Shown: piece by piece, positions 7,321 through 15,877 of the stretch
Position numbering within the stretch: the first letter of the stretch is position 1
Layout: every line of letters begins with the position of its first letter
NCBI GenBank assembly: GCA_964534765.1
Contig: CAZHRJ010000007.1
Location: 1 to 42,630, forward strand
Origin: CAZHRJ01 sp964534765
Lineage (GTDB): Bacteria; Lindowbacteria; 2-12-FULL-62-27
Direction: 5' to 3'
Length of the DNA: 42,630 nt
Notes under the pieces: model-generated
Told to the model about the DNA's origin: nothing
The model's database searches: none
The model's input: only the letters and a program-made list of their open reading frames with translations
Translations under genes and position numbers: made by a program

Positions 7321-8484
7321 TCAGAAAAACGTGCCCGACCACAATTGATCGAGAAAACTTTGCGGCGGGAATATTTCGATGCCGTCATCCGTCCGGCGCG
7401 GTTTGGGTTCAAGGCAGACCAGGATGCGTCGGCCCACCTTTGGATGATCTTTCTTCAATTCTCGCAGGCCTTTCAAATGCCGGTCCGTGATTTTCCGGGA
7501 AGATTTGCACTCGATGGCGCACTCCATCTGGTTCACGATGAAATCGACTTCGACGCCCGTGCTCAATTTCCAAAAGCTGTATTCCGCGTAGACTTCTTTG
7601 TACGCGTTATAACAGCATAATTCATGAAATACCCAGTTCTCGAAAGCCTTGCCGAACAGTTCCGAACCGGGCTCGATGTGCCTCCGCAGCGCCAGAAAAT
7701 TGACCACGCCCACGTCGCTGAAATAAAACTTTGCGGCAACCGCCAACCGGCGCTTGGGTCTTTTCCGGTACGGAGGCAAAAACCGGCCCACCAGCGTATC
7801 CGACAATATTTCAAAGTACCCGCGAACAGCCTCTCTGGACACGCCCACATCCTGCGCAATATTGACGTAGTTGACCGGGTCGCCGTCCGAGAAAGCCGCG
7901 GCGGTCAGAAATCCGGAGAACGGCGGAAGGCTTCTCACCAGACCTTCGGCCGCAATTTCCTCCTTCAGATACTCGGACACATAACTGTTCAGCAGACGAT
8001 GGGGCGAGGCGCTCTGATAAATTCGCGGCAAGTAGCCGTTGTTCAGCATGCGCTTCAGATCAAAATCATCTTTAAGCTCATGCCCGGACAACCCGTACAA
8101 CTCAAACTTGATCCCGCGGCCGCCCAGCAGGTTCGCAGCCCCGCGTTTCACTTTGCGCGCGCTGGAGCCGCACAAAGCGAAGCGTACGCCGCGATTTTCG
8201 TGCAGCCAGTGGGCCTCGTCCAAGAGAGCCGGAACCTTCTGGACTTCATCAATGACAACAAATTTGACTCTTTCCTGCTCTGCCTCCTGCCGGAGGTATT
8301 CCGGATTCACCGAATACCTTCGAAACTCATCGGCCTTCAAAAGATCGATCCATTTCGCGCCGCCGTAAGACAACCTAAGCAGCGAGCTTTTCCCCGTCTG
8401 GCGCGCCCCCCACAGGAAAAACGTTTCACTGCCCGCATCGGGCAATTCGAGAAGTCTTTTGTAATGTGCATTCATATATTGCAT
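7321..8484 (-). CDS. AAA ATPase with DUF4143 (AAA_14 family)
   Basis: 387 aa. Walker A is GARQTGKSSLLRLSY near residue 26; Walker B is KFVVIDEVQKVP near 75, with the arginine-containing strand CGSSARKVKRGAANLLGGR after it. The second half (from ~180) is DUF4143: a winged-helix-like part (NYVNIAQDVGVSREAVRGYFEILSDTL) and a PD-(D/E)XK-like core (GVEVDFIVNQ... AIECKSSRKITDRHLKGL), where the spaced D, E and K are the nuclease-type residues. Such proteins are widespread, often on mobile or accessory DNA; their role is poorly known. The gene looks intact, unlike its neighbours, and carries its own ATG with no clear Shine-Dalgarno. It lies inside the direct-repeat-bounded patch. Confidence 0.85.
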   Translation of the reverse strand: MQYMNAHYKRLLELPDAGSETFFLWGARQTGKSSLLRLSYGGAKWIDLLKADEFRRYSVNPEYLRQEAEQERVKFVVIDEVQKVPALLDEAHWLHENRGVRFALCGSSARKVKRGAANLLGGRGIKFELYGLSGHELKDDFDLKRMLNNGYLPRIYQSASPHRLLNSYVSEYLKEEIAAEGLVRSLPPFSGFLTAAAFSDGDPVNYVNIAQDVGVSREAVRGYFEILSDTLVGRFLPPYRKRPKRRLAVAAKFYFSDVGVVNFLALRRHIEPGSELFGKAFENWVFHELCCYNAYKEVYAEYSFWKLSTGVEVDFIVNQMECAIECKSSRKITDRHLKGLRELKKDHPKVGRRILVCLEPKPRRTDDGIEIFPPQSFLDQLWSGTFF

Positions 8485-8517
8485 ATTACATGAAATGTGT
8501 GACTCGTCAACTCGATG

Positions 8518-8925
8518 TCAGCGGCCGGACACGCCCGGGAAGCGGACCTGAACGATGCCGTCACAACAACGCCCCCTGCCGGGGATCGGAGTCAGGGATT
8601 TTCCGGGCGCGTTTGCCGGCCGGGGCCTTGACATCTCTGTCGGAACCGGCACTTGGCCATCCATGGCCGCCGCCGCGCCTGTGACGGGCGGGGGTGAGGT
8701 GAGGCGCTCGACGCGTTTTTCGGAGTCGATGTCGGCCAGGAGCTGTTTGCATCCGTCTTTGCCGAGCAGATTGCGGGCGAAGCCATTGGAAAACGCGCCG
8801 AGATTTCTGTATGTTGACGTTGGGTGGTCGCAATCATAAAGCAGATGGTGGAGTTCATCCGAAGGAATACCTATAATGAACCGCCTTTGTTGAATTTTTG
8901 GTACGAAATCCGCAAGTAAATTTAT
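8518..8925 (-). pseudogene. Open frame without start codon, probable gene remnant
   Basis: After a stop at 8926-8928 the leftward frame is open for 135 codons to a TGA at 8518. Residues read ...PKIQQRRFIIGIPSDELHH, then LLYDCDHPTSTYRNLGAFSN, then GFARNLLGKDGCKQLLADID, then SEKRVERL, followed by a Pro/Ala-rich tail. The composition, with GC-rich third codon positions and an alternating hydrophobic pattern, looks truly coding over the first ~65 residues. There is no ATG, GTG or TTG at the beginning (the first candidates are ATT or ATA). I do not recognise the family. It lies 34 bp upstream of the ATPase on the same strand. Overlapping frames on both strands appear to be shadows. Confidence 0.35.
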
Positions 8926-8942
8926 CTATCGCCGGCGTCTGC

Positions 8943-8979
8943 AAAAAAAGAGGACTTGCATTTTTATGCGGAGTCCTCT
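8943..8979 (-). terminator. Rho-independent terminator, leftward
   Basis: On the minus strand AGAGGACT pairs perfectly with AGTCCTCT, with an inner GCAT/ATGC extension, and the stem is followed by seven T. It lies 28 bp after the stop of the small ORF at 9007-9135 and separates it from the remnant at 8518-8925. Confidence 0.85.
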
Positions 8980-9006
8980 GAATCGACCGACCTGCCTGCT
9001 ATCTGT

Positions 9007-9135
9007 TTAAAGTTCGAACTTGCTCTTGGACGTTACCTTGGCGACCATAGACACGAAAACTCCAGCCGGCCCGCCAAGAATTGTTGCGAGAATCATCAAT
9101 AACTTCAATCCGTCGGTGGAGGAAACGCGAATCAC
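9007..9135 (-). CDS. Possible 42-aa single-span membrane peptide
   Basis: The leftward frame begins with GTG at 9135, 7 nt after GGAG, and encodes 42 residues. The sequence has one hydrophobic helix (LLMILATILGGPAGVFVSMV) and a basic C-terminus (KVTSKSKFEL). A strong intrinsic terminator follows at once, which is the main support for real expression. A longer frame on the same strand (8999-9274) overlaps and cannot be excluded. I do not recognise it. It sits between the terminator and direct-repeat copy 2. Confidence 0.35.
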   Translation of the reverse strand: MIRVSSTDGLKLLMILATILGGPAGVFVSMVAKVTSKSKFEL

Positions 9136-9330
9136 CAATAAGCTCCGGGGTGATTGTACCCACGATTATTCCCGTCAAAACGCGGTGAACGGATGGTCTT
9201 ATTCCACAATTTTTTCGTCCAGAACCATCCGACGATGTTGTACCTCCTTGAGCCATTGAACAGGCGAGTTCCAATTAGTGACAATACCCTCCACGTATTT
9301 CTATCGGTAAATCCGCGAACAACGTCATGA

Positions 9331-9378
9331 CGAAATCCAAAGTCAGGACAAATCCGAAACAATAAGGGCAGTTTCAGG
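9331..9378 (+). repeat. 48-bp imperfect direct repeat, copy 2
   Basis: Ungapped 43/48 match to 6735-6782. It lies 13 bp beyond the stop of the next leftward gene, so it marks the boundary between the accessory patch and the TRAP-associated operon. The AGGGCA units of copy 1 are partly degraded here (one is AGGACA). Confidence 0.8.
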
Positions 9379-9391
9379 TTTCACAAACCGA

Positions 9392-11125
9392 TCATGACCC
9401 CGGGTCTTTTCCGATCGCTGTTTTCAGGTCGGCGCTCGCCTTGCGGTAGGATTCGATTAGCGGCTGTAATCCGGCAACAGGCCGGCCATTCGTCGCGTAT
9501 TCCACCAGGAAGTTCATGCTGAAGTTCCCCGCTTCCAGCAGAGTACCTCCCTCCTTCAGCCGATCCGGATCAAACGATGCCCACGTAAGAAATATCGGGA
9601 CTTCCCGCAAAAAAAGATGCGCGGCTGACTCAAACGCCCGCTGCGCATCGTCGATCCTGCCGGTCAACACGCACAAATGCCCCAGCCGCGTCAGGTTCTC
9701 CGTTGTCGGATGCGATTCCGCAGTCGCACGGATGTAGGGCACGGCATCATCCGGTTTTGACAGGATCATATATAAAGTGCCGATGTTGTTGTTGACCGCG
9801 GGATAATACGGATCGCGCTCCAAAAGCGTCAGGCTGTTTTCAAGCGCACGCTGTGTCTGTTTGGATCTGGACAGCACTCCGACCATCAGAGAAATCACGT
9901 CGTTTCGGTGTGGATCGTGAAAGAGAATGTCATTTCCCGTATACACGGCGTCGTCGATCCGATCCTCCTGAATCGCCAGCTTCATGTTTCGAACCAGATG
10001 ATCGATTTGGAGCGACTTCCAAAAATAGATCTGCTGCAACAAAATCAAACCGCCCGCAAGGCTCAGCGTCAGGACAAAAAAACTTGCCGGCAGCTGTTTC
10101 GCCCCCGTTCCCTGAACAAGCCCCAGCCGCATGCCCAGCACGCTGAAACAAATCAGACTCCCGGCCGGCGTCAGCAGCCACCCTCCGCCGCAGACGTCTC
10201 GCGCCACCACAAATCCATATACCCCCAGAATAAACGCCCGGTCCCACGTCGTCCCGGAACTCATCGGCGCCCAAAACGGACACACCAGCAACACCAGCAC
10301 AGCCGCCAACCCCAGCGTTCCCTGCTCGGCCAGAATCACCGCCATCGTCTGGGACATGCCCGGAATCCGTTCCGGTACCCCGCGAATGGTGGCTTCGGGC
10401 GGGCGATGCTGCATGAATTTTTTGGAAATCGATCCCGGACCCGCGCCAAGGAGTTTCTGCTCGCGCCACGTTGACCGCGCGGCCGAAAGCAGCGCGTGAT
10501 CCGTCTGCCGGTTCTTTTGAACCAGTTCAATCTCTCCGACATTCATTCTTCCGGCAGTCAACGCTCCCCAAACGCCGAATAAAAGCATTGCGGTCAGAAT
10601 AATCCCCGCGGTTTGGGCCGGCAGGCCCGACGGCGGGCCGGATGGCCGGTAAAACTTCGCCCACGCCAATCCCGCGCATGCGGCAAACGCCGACACGGCG
10701 TACGCCAAAATATCATCCCGGCCCGTAACTGGGGTTCTCCGGAGTAGAATCGCCAACGCGATCAGAATTCCGCACTGAATGAGGCGCAAGCCCGAGCGGG
10801 TCTGGGATACGGCCAGATAGGTCACATACAAAACGACGCACCACAAAAACCGGTCCAGCGTGTCGGGGGACGTGTGATATTTGTGCAGGTCGGACATGAA
10901 GTACGATCCGGCAAGAAGGGCCAGAAAAATGGCGATGCAGAATTGCGGCACGGCGCCAAAAAAGATCATCCGGCCCATGATCAGTCCTTCGAGAAGAATC
11001 ACCACCAGAAAGATCAGCAGAAAGGTTTCGGAATACACCTGGTCCATCTGATCCGCTGAAAACGGCAGCGAAATGAGAATCGCCATGACAAACAATCCAA
11101 CAGCGGCGGCGCGGAACGTGGCCAC
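9392..11125 (-). CDS. O-antigen-ligase-like membrane protein with C-terminal TPRs
   Basis: 577 aa. About ten hydrophobic segments occupy residues ~5-390, with a large loop containing LLGAGPGSISKKFMQHRPPE. That G-x-G-x(n)-R/H loop resembles the Wzy_C motif of O-antigen polymerases and WaaL ligases. The last ~180 residues are helical repeats of TPR type (NNNIGTLYMILSKPDDAVPY; RLGHLCVLTGRIDDAQRAFE). The family handles undecaprenyl-linked glycans in the inner membrane; substrate unknown. It is the last gene of the leftward operon-like run, starting 4 nt after the hemW stop. Its N-terminus begins directly with a hydrophobic helix, supporting the ATG at 11125. Confidence 0.75.
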   Translation of the reverse strand: MATFRAAAVGLFVMAILISLPFSADQMDQVYSETFLLIFLVVILLEGLIMGRMIFFGAVPQFCIAIFLALLAGSYFMSDLHKYHTSPDTLDRFLWCVVLYVTYLAVSQTRSGLRLIQCGILIALAILLRRTPVTGRDDILAYAVSAFAACAGLAWAKFYRPSGPPSGLPAQTAGIILTAMLLFGVWGALTAGRMNVGEIELVQKNRQTDHALLSAARSTWREQKLLGAGPGSISKKFMQHRPPEATIRGVPERIPGMSQTMAVILAEQGTLGLAAVLVLLVCPFWAPMSSGTTWDRAFILGVYGFVVARDVCGGGWLLTPAGSLICFSVLGMRLGLVQGTGAKQLPASFFVLTLSLAGGLILLQQIYFWKSLQIDHLVRNMKLAIQEDRIDDAVYTGNDILFHDPHRNDVISLMVGVLSRSKQTQRALENSLTLLERDPYYPAVNNNIGTLYMILSKPDDAVPYIRATAESHPTTENLTRLGHLCVLTGRIDDAQRAFESAAHLFLREVPIFLTWASFDPDRLKEGGTLLEAGNFSMNFLVEYATNGRPVAGLQPLIESYRKASADLKTAIGKDPGS

Positions 11126-11129
11126 GATT

Positions 11130-12236
11130 CTACAGCCCGCTTCGAACCAGGATCTCGTCCAGCAACAGCCAGTGACGCGGATCGATCCGGATTCGATTCC
11201 CGGATCGATGAAAATATTCCGTCAGCCGGTCCTGATCAAGGCCCGGTCGAATCCTGTCCCACTCGCCGGGCCGAAGCGCCGCGCCCTGACAGGTCCTCAG
11301 GCCCAACAGCATCCGCTCGTGCCGGCCCTGCGGGCCTTCCGCATCCACTGGCTCTTCCTCGGCGGTTGGCAGGTCTCCGTTCAGAAGCATCTGCCGATAG
11401 AGCCGCCGGTCCGGAACATTTTTGTATCGGCGGGTGCCTGAAAATCCGACGGCGGCCGGACCCAGGCCGACATAGGATCCATACCGCCAGGTATTCTGAT
11501 TGTGCCGGCATTCGTGCCCGGGGCGGGAGAAATTGGAGACCTCATATCGAACCAGACCCCGCCGGCCGGCGCTGTCAACCAGGCGGTCATACTGAGCGGC
11601 CGACTCGTCCGGCGGCAACGCGGTGATTCCGCGGCGGAAAAACGGCGTCCGCATCTCCACGCTGAGAGCATAGGCTGATAGATGATCCACGTGATTCGCC
11701 ACGCCCCGCACCCCCGCCAGGACATCCTCCTCCGTCTGGCCCGGGATGCCGTACAGAAGATCCGCGTTTACAGAAAAATGCCCGGTGGCCGCCAGAATAT
11801 CCAGTGCCAAAATCGCCTGATCGGGCCGATGGATCCGGCGAAGAAATCGGAGAATCGGCTCGCTCAAACTCTGAACGCCGACCGACACCCGGTTGATTCC
11901 AAGGTCATGCCAGAGTTTCACCGTTTCCTCCGTCACGCTGAGCGGATTGGCCTCGATGGATATTTCCGCGGCCGGCATGAATCGGATGCGATTCGTCAAG
12001 GCGTTGAAAATCGCGGTCCAGCCGACGGAAGTCAGAAGAGAAGGTGTCCCGCCGCCGAAATAGAGAGTTTCAATCACCGAGTCCCGGGTCAGACGGCGGT
12101 CCATCTCCAGTATCAGAGCCTCAACAAAATCTTGTCCCCAATCCGCCCGGTATCCCGTCCGGTAAAAATCGCAATACCCGCACGGATCCACGCAGAACGG
12201 TACGTGAACATATATATGGGCGCACCGGTTTCTCAT
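11130..12236 (-). CDS. hemW: HemW-type radical SAM haem chaperone
   Basis: 368 aa. The radical SAM cluster motif CVDPCGYCDF (CX3CX2C) follows HIYVHVPF near residue 12. Other family hallmarks: YFGGGTPSLL, EANP, GINRVSVGVQSLSE, DLLYGIPGQTEEDV and, in the C-terminal part, RYEVSNFSRPGHECRHN. HemW (formerly annotated as HemN-like coproporphyrinogen oxidase) binds haem and inserts it into respiratory proteins; HemN itself has an additional N-terminal extension that is missing here. The many haem proteins at 28-33.5 kb give it obvious clients, though it is not next to them. Its ATG overlaps the stop of the oxidoreductase gene (ATGA at 12233-12236). Confidence 0.9.
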   Translation of the reverse strand: MRNRCAHIYVHVPFCVDPCGYCDFYRTGYRADWGQDFVEALILEMDRRLTRDSVIETLYFGGGTPSLLTSVGWTAIFNALTNRIRFMPAAEISIEANPLSVTEETVKLWHDLGINRVSVGVQSLSEPILRFLRRIHRPDQAILALDILAATGHFSVNADLLYGIPGQTEEDVLAGVRGVANHVDHLSAYALSVEMRTPFFRRGITALPPDESAAQYDRLVDSAGRRGLVRYEVSNFSRPGHECRHNQNTWRYGSYVGLGPAAVGFSGTRRYKNVPDRRLYRQMLLNGDLPTAEEEPVDAEGPQGRHERMLLGLRTCQGAALRPGEWDRIRPGLDQDRLTEYFHRSGNRIRIDPRHWLLLDEILVRSGL

Positions 12237-13228
12237 CTCACCGCCACCCGCTGACCCGACTTGGAACTCTCACGGATCGATTCAATCACCCGCATCACCC
12301 GGTACCCGTCCTCGAACGTGCAGGACGCGCGCCGGCCGGACATCACATCGAGAAACTCACGCGCGGCTGAAACAAACATCTCATTCCGCTCGCTCGAATA
12401 GGTTCTGTCTGTCCAGTCGCCCGCGGGCGTTACCCCCAGCCGCAGGCGGTTGGGATCGTATGTCCACGCCATCGTCCCCCTATCGCCCACAACCGTGATC
12501 GACCGGTCATGGGGGCGGCCGTAGATATCCAGATGCATCGACACTCGAAGGCCATCTGGATACCAGAACCGCGCGTCTACGGTGTCGTCTGTGTCGATCT
12601 CCAGAGAACTCAGCCGCTCAACGCTGCCGGTCACCGCATCCGGCATTCCAAAAAACCACAGCATCAGATCGATAAAATGACTCTCATCCAGCAGCGCGCC
12701 GCCACCCTCTTGCCGGCTGGACATGAAAAAATCCTGGTACCGCTCCCACGGATGCCAGTCCGCCAGATGCGCGCTCAACACAAAACGCACATGCAATACC
12801 CGGCCGACCACGCCGCTTAGGAGGTCTGACTTGAGGTCCAAAATCGCGGGCCACCAGCGCCATGTGTATCCCAGCAGCGCCGGAACCGGTCGGGCGCGCC
12901 AGGCATCCAAAAGTCGCTGGGCGGACGGCGCGTCGAGGCCAACCGGCTTCTCAAGAAACACGCCGATCCCCCGGTTCATCGCGGCCAGCGACTGCTCAAC
13001 ATGGACCCGCGGCGGCGAACAGATGACAACCGCGTCGTAAGACTCCTCGGTCAGCGCATGATCGAGGTCGGCATACCGGCCCGACAGCTGGCAATCCCTG
13101 CCCGCCTCCCGCAGGCGATCTTCGCGTGGATCCACCGCCGAGACCCGGCATCCCAGATTCGAGAAGTTCTTGAGATGACGCCGGCCCGCGGATCCCGCAC
13201 CCACGATCAGAAGATGCCGTTCCGTCAT
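12233..13228 (-). CDS. Gfo/Idh/MocA family NAD(P)-dependent oxidoreductase
   Basis: 331 aa. The N-terminal Rossmann fold starts HLLIVGAGSAGRRHLKNF (GxGxxG), followed by VDPREDRL, the acid expected after beta2 in NAD(H)-binding members. CSPPRVHVEQSLAAMNRG and FLEKPVGLD (the EKP motif, with the catalytic-region Lys) are typical. The C-terminal part is the alpha/beta dimerisation domain (GGGALLDESHFIDLMLWFFG). These enzymes usually act on sugars or sugar-like polyols. Here the substrate is unknown. It follows the ThDP enzyme by 4 nt and overlaps hemW, within a set that also includes an ATP-grasp ligase and a 2-hydroxyacid dehydrogenase. Confidence 0.9.
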   Translation of the reverse strand: MTERHLLIVGAGSAGRRHLKNFSNLGCRVSAVDPREDRLREAGRDCQLSGRYADLDHALTEESYDAVVICSPPRVHVEQSLAAMNRGIGVFLEKPVGLDAPSAQRLLDAWRARPVPALLGYTWRWWPAILDLKSDLLSGVVGRVLHVRFVLSAHLADWHPWERYQDFFMSSRQEGGGALLDESHFIDLMLWFFGMPDAVTGSVERLSSLEIDTDDTVDARFWYPDGLRVSMHLDIYGRPHDRSITVVGDRGTMAWTYDPNRLRLGVTPAGDWTDRTYSSERNEMFVSAAREFLDVMSGRRASCTFEDGYRVMRVIESIRESSKSGQRVAVR

Positions 13229-13232
13229 CGGA

Positions 13233-14786
13233 TCATCCGCCCGAATTCATCTGTGTCACGTAGGATTCCGGATCAAAGACGCACTCAAGAAAAAGCGGCG
13301 AGCGGCGGCCCCAGGATGAGACGGCCGACGAAAAAATGTCGGCGGATCGGACTTCCCGGGCCTCGCTGCCCATGGATTCCATCGCCTTCCACCACGATGG
13401 CCGGGATACGGTGACGGCGCGGGCGCTGAAAAATGTACGGTTCCGCGAAGCGCTGATAATGCTGCCATACCGACCGTCGGTCATGAGAACAAAACAGATC
13501 GGCAGATTCTCCGCGATCGCCAGACGGACCTCTGCGGGATACATCCCCATTCCGCCGTCTCCAACAGCGCAAAATACCGGCGTGGCCGGCCGGCCGATCG
13601 ACGCGCCGATCGCCGTCGGAATCCCGCCGCCCATGTACCGGCCGTTGTGGCTTCCCACGCACATCCGGGCCGAAGACGCGCGCCACAGGAGTTCCCCGAT
13701 CCGGCAAAAACTGCCGGTGTCAAGCGCGAGCGTCAATGGGCCTTCGATCCGGTCAAGGACGTCAAAACAGGCGGCGGGAAGCCATCCGCGATGGATCAGA
13801 TCATCCCTCAACTGTCGCCTTTCGATTTCCACTTCATCCATCCCCCATGATTTCGTCGCTAGAATCCCCAGCAACTCCTCCACTTCCGCGTCGGCCAGAC
13901 TGACAATTTCCTCCGCTTCAAATCCGTCCGAAAAGTCGCCGGAAATCTCATCCACTAGAATCGTCGGCTGGCCGAACGGCGCCGGTTGAATAACCTCCGT
14001 ATTCCGCAACCCCAGCCCCACGACCAGGTCTGATCGCGCCAGAACCCGGGACCGGCTCACGGGATCATGGTTCTCGCCGGTAAAAACACCCGCGCACTGC
14101 GCCAGTTGTTCATCCACCACCCCCTTGGCTGAGGCCGTCGTGAACAGCGGCAGACGAAGATTTTCCAGCAAACCGCGCCAGCGGCGGCGGCAGGATAACG
14201 ACCCGGCAATCACCACCGGCCGGGCGGCAGATGAAATGATTCTGAGGCAGTTTCGGCCGGAAACTTGATCGATCGGCGGCGCGGAGAAATGCTTTGATTC
14301 CACGCCGCCGGCCAATTCCACGTGCACGGGACCGGGTATTTCCTCCCGGCTCAGTTCCAGAAGAGAAGACAGGCGCTTTTCCACTTCGTCCAGACCGATC
14401 AGGCCTTTCACAACCTGGCCCAGGACAGCCCCGGGATGCAGCCGTTTGTGCCGCCGGGCCGGGGGAGAATCGGATCCGTAGGCCTCGGAAATGGTCAGAC
14501 CCGGCACGGTTTCGTAGAAGTTGTACAGGATGCCCGGAAACAGATTCGCAACGCCCGGACCTTTGATCGAAATCGCCGCTGATAGTCCGCCGCCCACGCG
14601 CCAGATCGCGCCTGACGAAATGGCCGCGGCTGATTCGTGGGACACCGGGTGGTATCGGACACCCAGCGACTCAAGGTGATGGATGAGTTCCATTGACTGG
14701 CCGCTGCCGGTGATCCCGAACGCGTGAGTGAGGCCCGCATCCCGAAGCCCGCGGGCTAAGATAGCGACCGGTTCGGATGAGGTCAT
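13233..14786 (-). CDS. Thiamine diphosphate-dependent enzyme (acetolactate synthase/decarboxylase-like)
   Basis: 517 aa from an ATG at 14786 that overlaps the upstream stop (ATGA); an in-frame ATG at 14819 would lengthen it by 11 residues but is less likely. The N-terminal PYR domain has THAFGITGSG and HESAAAISSGA, including the conserved Glu that activates ThDP. The C-terminal PP domain has the metal-binding AVGDGGMGMYPAEVRLAIAE, where GDG is followed by a LMTDGRYGSI stretch in place of the usual NN. Architecture and length match 2-oxoacid decarboxylases and acetolactate synthases, but the central part is divergent and the substrate cannot be named. Adjacent ATP-grasp and dehydrogenase genes suggest a dedicated small-molecule pathway. 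Confidence 0.85.
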   Translation of the reverse strand: MTSSEPVAILARGLRDAGLTHAFGITGSGQSMELIHHLESLGVRYHPVSHESAAAISSGAIWRVGGGLSAAISIKGPGVANLFPGILYNFYETVPGLTISEAYGSDSPPARRHKRLHPGAVLGQVVKGLIGLDEVEKRLSSLLELSREEIPGPVHVELAGGVESKHFSAPPIDQVSGRNCLRIISSAARPVVIAGSLSCRRRWRGLLENLRLPLFTTASAKGVVDEQLAQCAGVFTGENHDPVSRSRVLARSDLVVGLGLRNTEVIQPAPFGQPTILVDEISGDFSDGFEAEEIVSLADAEVEELLGILATKSWGMDEVEIERRQLRDDLIHRGWLPAACFDVLDRIEGPLTLALDTGSFCRIGELLWRASSARMCVGSHNGRYMGGGIPTAIGASIGRPATPVFCAVGDGGMGMYPAEVRLAIAENLPICFVLMTDGRYGSIISASRNRTFFSARAVTVSRPSWWKAMESMGSEAREVRSADIFSSAVSSWGRRSPLFLECVFDPESYVTQMNSGG

Positions 14787-15715
14787 GCGCCGAAATGCCG
14801 GCCGATCCGGACGCAGCACTGAATCAGAACCGATCGCAGGGCGTCCGGGCTGAATCCGGCGATATGAGGCGTGAGGATCAGATGCTCGTGTGACCTAGCA
14901 TATTCCACCAGCGGATGATCGGAAATATCCGGCTCGCCCGTCAGCACGTCCAGGCCCGCCGCGGCCACTCGGCCGGACAGAAGCGCCGCAAGAAGCGCGG
15001 ATTCGTCGATGACATCGCCCCGCGACGTGTTGACGAAAATGGCGCCGGGCCTCAGAAGCGCGAACTCCCGCGCGCCGATGAGTCCACGCGTTTCATTCGT
15101 CAAGGACACATGGATGGACACCACATCCGATCGCTCAAAAATTGCGCGCATATCCACTCGCTCGATTGTGCCCGGCCAGGGCTGAACATGCGGATCATAT
15201 CCCAGACACACCATCCCAAATGATTTCGCGTAGTTCGACATCCATTGCCCGATGCGGCCGCATCCCACGACGCCGAGGATCCGGCCACGAAGCATCAGTC
15301 CCGGGTGGCGGGTCCTCTCCCACTGACCGGCCAGCACATCCGACACTGCCCCGCGCAGATGCCGGGCGCAGGCCATGAGCAGCAACCACGAGTGTTCAGC
15401 CGCGGCGGTGATCTCCCTTAAAGACTCGGGATCATCCCGAAGCGTGAACAGGGGAATGCCGCGGGCGGTCAGGACAGACGAATCCACATGATCCGCGCCT
15501 GTCGACGCGGCCGCGAACAGCCGCAGGTGGTCGGCGCGGCCGAGCCGGTCGGACGAAAAACGAATTTTCATGTACGCGTCCAGGATCACGTCACAGGCCG
15601 GTATCAGACGGTCGACAACGGACTCATCCAGCGTGACATCGACTTCATATCCGGCCGGCAAGGAAGACCGCACCACCGGGGCGAAGTCAGGTGGACCGAT
15701 GTAGAGGAGGCGCAT
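14783..15715 (-). CDS. D-isomer-specific 2-hydroxyacid dehydrogenase
   Basis: 310 aa. The NAD-binding core reads LGVVGCGRIGQWMSNYAKSF (GxGxxG) with a following GYDPH, where the Asp indicates NAD(H). The family signatures are present: ERSDVVSIHVSLTNETRGLI, then LRPGAIFVNTSRGDVIDE (with the catalytic Arg), then AGLDVLTGEP (with the catalytic Glu) and LTPHIAGFSPDA (with the catalytic His). It therefore looks active and interconverts a 2-ketoacid and a D-2-hydroxyacid. Substrate unknown. Its ATG shares an A with the stop of a short upstream frame (TAATG at 15717-15713), and its stop overlaps the ThDP enzyme start. Confidence 0.9.
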   Translation of the reverse strand: MRLLYIGPPDFAPVVRSSLPAGYEVDVTLDESVVDRLIPACDVILDAYMKIRFSSDRLGRADHLRLFAAASTGADHVDSSVLTARGIPLFTLRDDPESLREITAAAEHSWLLLMACARHLRGAVSDVLAGQWERTRHPGLMLRGRILGVVGCGRIGQWMSNYAKSFGMVCLGYDPHVQPWPGTIERVDMRAIFERSDVVSIHVSLTNETRGLIGAREFALLRPGAIFVNTSRGDVIDESALLAALLSGRVAAAGLDVLTGEPDISDHPLVEYARSHEHLILTPHIAGFSPDALRSVLIQCCVRIGRHFGA

Positions 15716-15840
15716 TACGTCACCTCGCCATCGCCGGCGCGACGGGTCTTTGGCGCATCCAGAACAGACATCATTTCCCCGGTTCTATCCGATACCCGTA
15801 TTTTTCCCAGTGTACCAGCCAGGGACGCGACCAGAACCAC
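15715..15840 (-). CDS. Possible 41-aa ORF between ATP-grasp and dehydrogenase genes
   Basis: The 162-bp gap between two operon genes holds a leftward open frame starting with GTG at 15840. Its TAA overlaps the following ATG (TAATG), the kind of coupling seen in this operon. The product begins VVLVASLAGTLGKIRVSDRT. There is no clear Shine-Dalgarno and I recognise no family. It may equally be untranslated spacer. Confidence 0.2.
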   Translation of the reverse strand: MVLVASLAGTLGKIRVSDRTGEMMSVLDAPKTRRAGDGEVT

Positions 15841-15877
15841 ATCGACCGACCAGGGTCTGCGGCGCGGGCGCGGTCCA

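Noticed and set aside
7624..8493. 289-aa rightward ORF opposite the ATPase gene
   Set aside because: It is the antisense of a gene with clear Walker and DUF4143 motifs and shows no domain pattern itself.
8555..8839. 94-aa rightward ORF in the accessory patch
   Set aside because: The leftward frame at the same place has a better coding pattern; this one has no ribosome site or motif.
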